Assembly (NCBI GenBank): GCA_022432975.1
Contig: CM039502.1
Span: 1,230,375-1,294,374 of the forward strand
Origin: Begonia masoniana
Lineage: Eukaryota > Streptophyta > Magnoliopsida > Cucurbitales > Begoniaceae
Direction: 5' to 3'
Length of the DNA stretch: 64,000 nucleotides
Positions 62,101 to 64,000 of the stretch are shown here, piece by piece. Every line of letters starts with the position of its first letter. Position 1 is the first letter of the stretch. The notes under the pieces are model-generated. The model had not been told where the DNA came from, did not search any database, and was given only the letters and a program-made list of their open reading frames with translations. Made by a program: the position numbers and the translations under genes.

Positions 62101-64000
62101 AAGAAAGTAAAGAAAAAGAACTTCGTGGAAACAGAGTTGGTAAAGAGTGCAATGATGTTGCTAGTATTAGTAAAACTTATCCAAGCCACGCTGAAGCAAA
62201 GAAATTTGATGGGAAGGCTAAACGTCCTCAACGCTTTGAAATACCATATATTATTGAGGCTCCAAAAAGCTTGGAAGAATTTTCATCCCTGCTAAATAAT
62301 TGTTCCGGTGCTGACACAATCTTGATAATCGATCGAATTCGTGCGACAAATGCAATCAAGTTGGCCTCCGAAAATCTTAAGAAAATGCAAGTATGTTTTA
62401 CAATAATTTCATGTTGATAAAAGATATATGGTTCACTTCTTTCCAAATTCTCTTATTTGAGTTCCAGTAATTTTGGAGGTAGAGTTCATGATGAATTCGG
62501 TTAAATTAGTCCATAGTTAAGTTGAGTAACTGGTACCTATTTCTTTTTGCTTATTTTTTAGTTACTCTTAACATAGAATAAACTTCTATAAATCAACTCT
62601 TGGATGGAATGAGTTTATTTTTATATATTCAGTAGTCCCCTTTAAACTACCTTGGGAATCTGTTTTTGGAATTGTGGAGGTAGAGTTCATGATGAATTCG
62701 GTTAAATTAGTCCATAGTTAAGTTGAGTAACTGGTACCTATTTCTTTTTGCTTATTTTTTAGTTACTCTTAACATAGAATAAACTTCTATGAATCAACTC
62801 TTGGATGGAATGAGTTTATTTTTATATATTCAGTAGTCCCCTTTAAACTACCTTGGGAATCTGTTTTGGAATTTTGAGGATGTGTATATGAAAGAAGATT
62901 TTGTTTTTAGTCAATAAAACCTTTGGATCGACAGAATCTGTATTGTTGAATTTTTTTAGCTGTTGGGTTTAAAATGCCTTGTTCACTTTCACTTTCTACT
63001 TCTGCGCTTTCATTTACATATATGAAACCCAAATTTTGAATTACTACAAAGGGATGTGTATAGAGTATCGTTGTAAATGTAAATACTGATGTTATTTGAC
63101 TGGCAAATAATTTGTTTTGCAACATGTTCCAGGTTTTCTACGGTGTCCTCTTGCAGTATTTTGCTGTTTTAGCAAGTAAAAAGCCATTGAAAATAGAGTT
63201 ATTAAATTTGCTAGTGAAACCATTGATGGAGATGAGTGTCGAGATTCCATATTTTGCTTCAATTTGTGCTCGCCAGAGGTTGTTGCACATGCGAACTCAA
63301 TTTTGCGAGATTGTTAAGGATCCAAGTTAGCTCTGATCACTCAGTCTTTTTCTATATACTTCTCCACTAAGCACACGATATGCTCACATTCACTCTTATT
63401 TTCTTGTAGAAAAAAGTGCATGGCCTACGTCAAAGACGATGTTCCTCTTGAGGCTTTGGGCAATGATATTTCCATGCTCTGACTTTCGTCATGCAGTAAT
63501 GACCCCATCAATATTGTTGATGTGTGAATATCTGATGCGCTGTCCTATTGTTTCTGGCCGTGATGTTGCAATCGGGTCTTTCCTGTGTTCCATGCTTCTA
63601 TCCGTATGTACATAAATAATCTTGTATTTTCTTTGGGTCCTCGGCACATGCTCTTTGTTTTTCAGATTCTTGTTTGTTAGATTCAGTCTGCAAAATGTGG
63701 TTTTGGTGCTGACTAATTGTGATTGGCGTCCATTTACTTCTGGTCTGATAGAAAAGACTAGAGCAAAGCGGAGTATTGGGTCTTTGACAGAGACCTGAAC
63801 GAAACCAAAAATAGGGAGAGAATCAGAGAGGAGTGAGCTGAAATTTTGCAGTTCAATTATAGGTGTTTGGGATTTAGGAACTTTTGGTTTGATTTTGGAC
63901 TACTTTCTTTTTAAGGAAAATAGTGTATATATAGGAATTGAAGAATAGTTGATCCTGTGCTTTGGACTGTTCTAGGAGTGATTGAATGGGAGAAATTTTG
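59132..64000 (+). CDS. NOP14: Nucleolar protein 14 (NOP14), 5' part; runs off the window
   Basis: Ten exons seen: 59132-59365, 59505-59633, 59740-59920, 60106-60155, 60707-60766, 60909-61124, 61289-61417, 61689-62390, 63133-63325 and 63410-63603 (696 codons, in frame). The sequence from 63604 on is intron, so 150-250 more residues should follow outside. A basic, Lys-rich N-terminus (NNKKKKQKKKSKS) is followed by the NOP14 signature 'NPFESIWSRRKFDTLG' and 'SIAIEKRKKTLLKEYQQSGK'. Acidic stretches (FLADDDDDNVG and residues ~385-480) and the conserved 'FPCSDFRHAVMTPSILLMCE' come later. NOP14 is a small-subunit processome component needed for 18S rRNA maturation and 40S export. Intron 1 appears to use a GC donor (aag|gcatga). 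Intron 8 has a 201-bp tandem duplication. Truncated only by the window end. Confidence 0.95.
62474..62876 (+). repeat. 201-bp tandem duplication in NOP14 intron 8
   Basis: Copies begin 'tggaggtagagttcatgatg' at 62474 and about 62675 and are almost identical (one a/g change and small indels). Intronic and therefore probably neutral. Confidence 0.93.

Overview
This window is nuclear DNA of a flowering plant, most likely a rosid eudicot; a cucurbit is possible but I cannot prove it. The evidence is spliced genes with GT-AG introns, plant-specific families (SPIRAL1-like, CYP78A, BIG GRAIN 1-like, MADS AP1), AT-rich spacers and plant retroelements such as Cassandra, Copia and Gypsy. There are no operons, phage or CRISPR arrays.

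Layout. 1-1860: AT-rich spacer with an old internal duplication. 1888-3554: methylesterase-like gene whose nucleophile Ser is replaced by Asp. 4300-6883: SPIRAL1-like microtubule gene with a 5'UTR intron. 7895-9536: CYP78A (KLUH-type) P450. 9704-12314: internally deleted Copia element. 12618-13469: long-arm palindromic MITE. 13729-24009: 18-exon STE20/Hippo-like kinase (SIK1) whose introns hold a 238-bp tandem array, a solo LTR and a three-LTR Cassandra element carrying 5S rRNA-derived promoter sequence. 24571-26610: organellar RimP-like gene. 27500-28813 (minus): RRM protein of the AtE1 type. 29842-32431: RGP/UDP-arabinopyranose mutase gene with two frameshifts and a solo LTR in an intron. 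36273-37234 (minus): BIG GRAIN 1-like gene with one frameshift. 37.3-44.3 kb: spacer. 44328-48578: APETALA1-like MADS gene with a duplicated promoter/5'UTR around a 500-bp TTC tract. 48.8-57.6 kb: MULE-like remnant with an antisense plant-transposon ORF, interrupted by a Gypsy element (TSD TCGGT) whose LTR contains a 1369-bp poly-T run. 59132-64000: NOP14 ribosome-biogenesis gene, running off the window.

How the genes relate. They are independent housekeeping and developmental genes: cell-wall precursor supply, microtubules, organ growth, floral identity, kinase signalling, cytosolic and organellar ribosome biogenesis. Gene content matches, from memory, two Arabidopsis chromosome 1 blocks (around At1g69070-At1g69240 and At1g13690-At1g13710), so the order may approximate the ancestor before the Brassicaceae duplication.

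The most notable structures are the TSD-bounded three-LTR Cassandra array inside the kinase intron, the palindromic MITE near the kinase start, the exon-end-duplicating intron array, and the repeat-expanded AP1 promoter. The poly-T and TTC runs and single-base frameshifts also raise the possibility of long-read assembly error. All exon models were built by eye from splice sites and reading-frame continuity.
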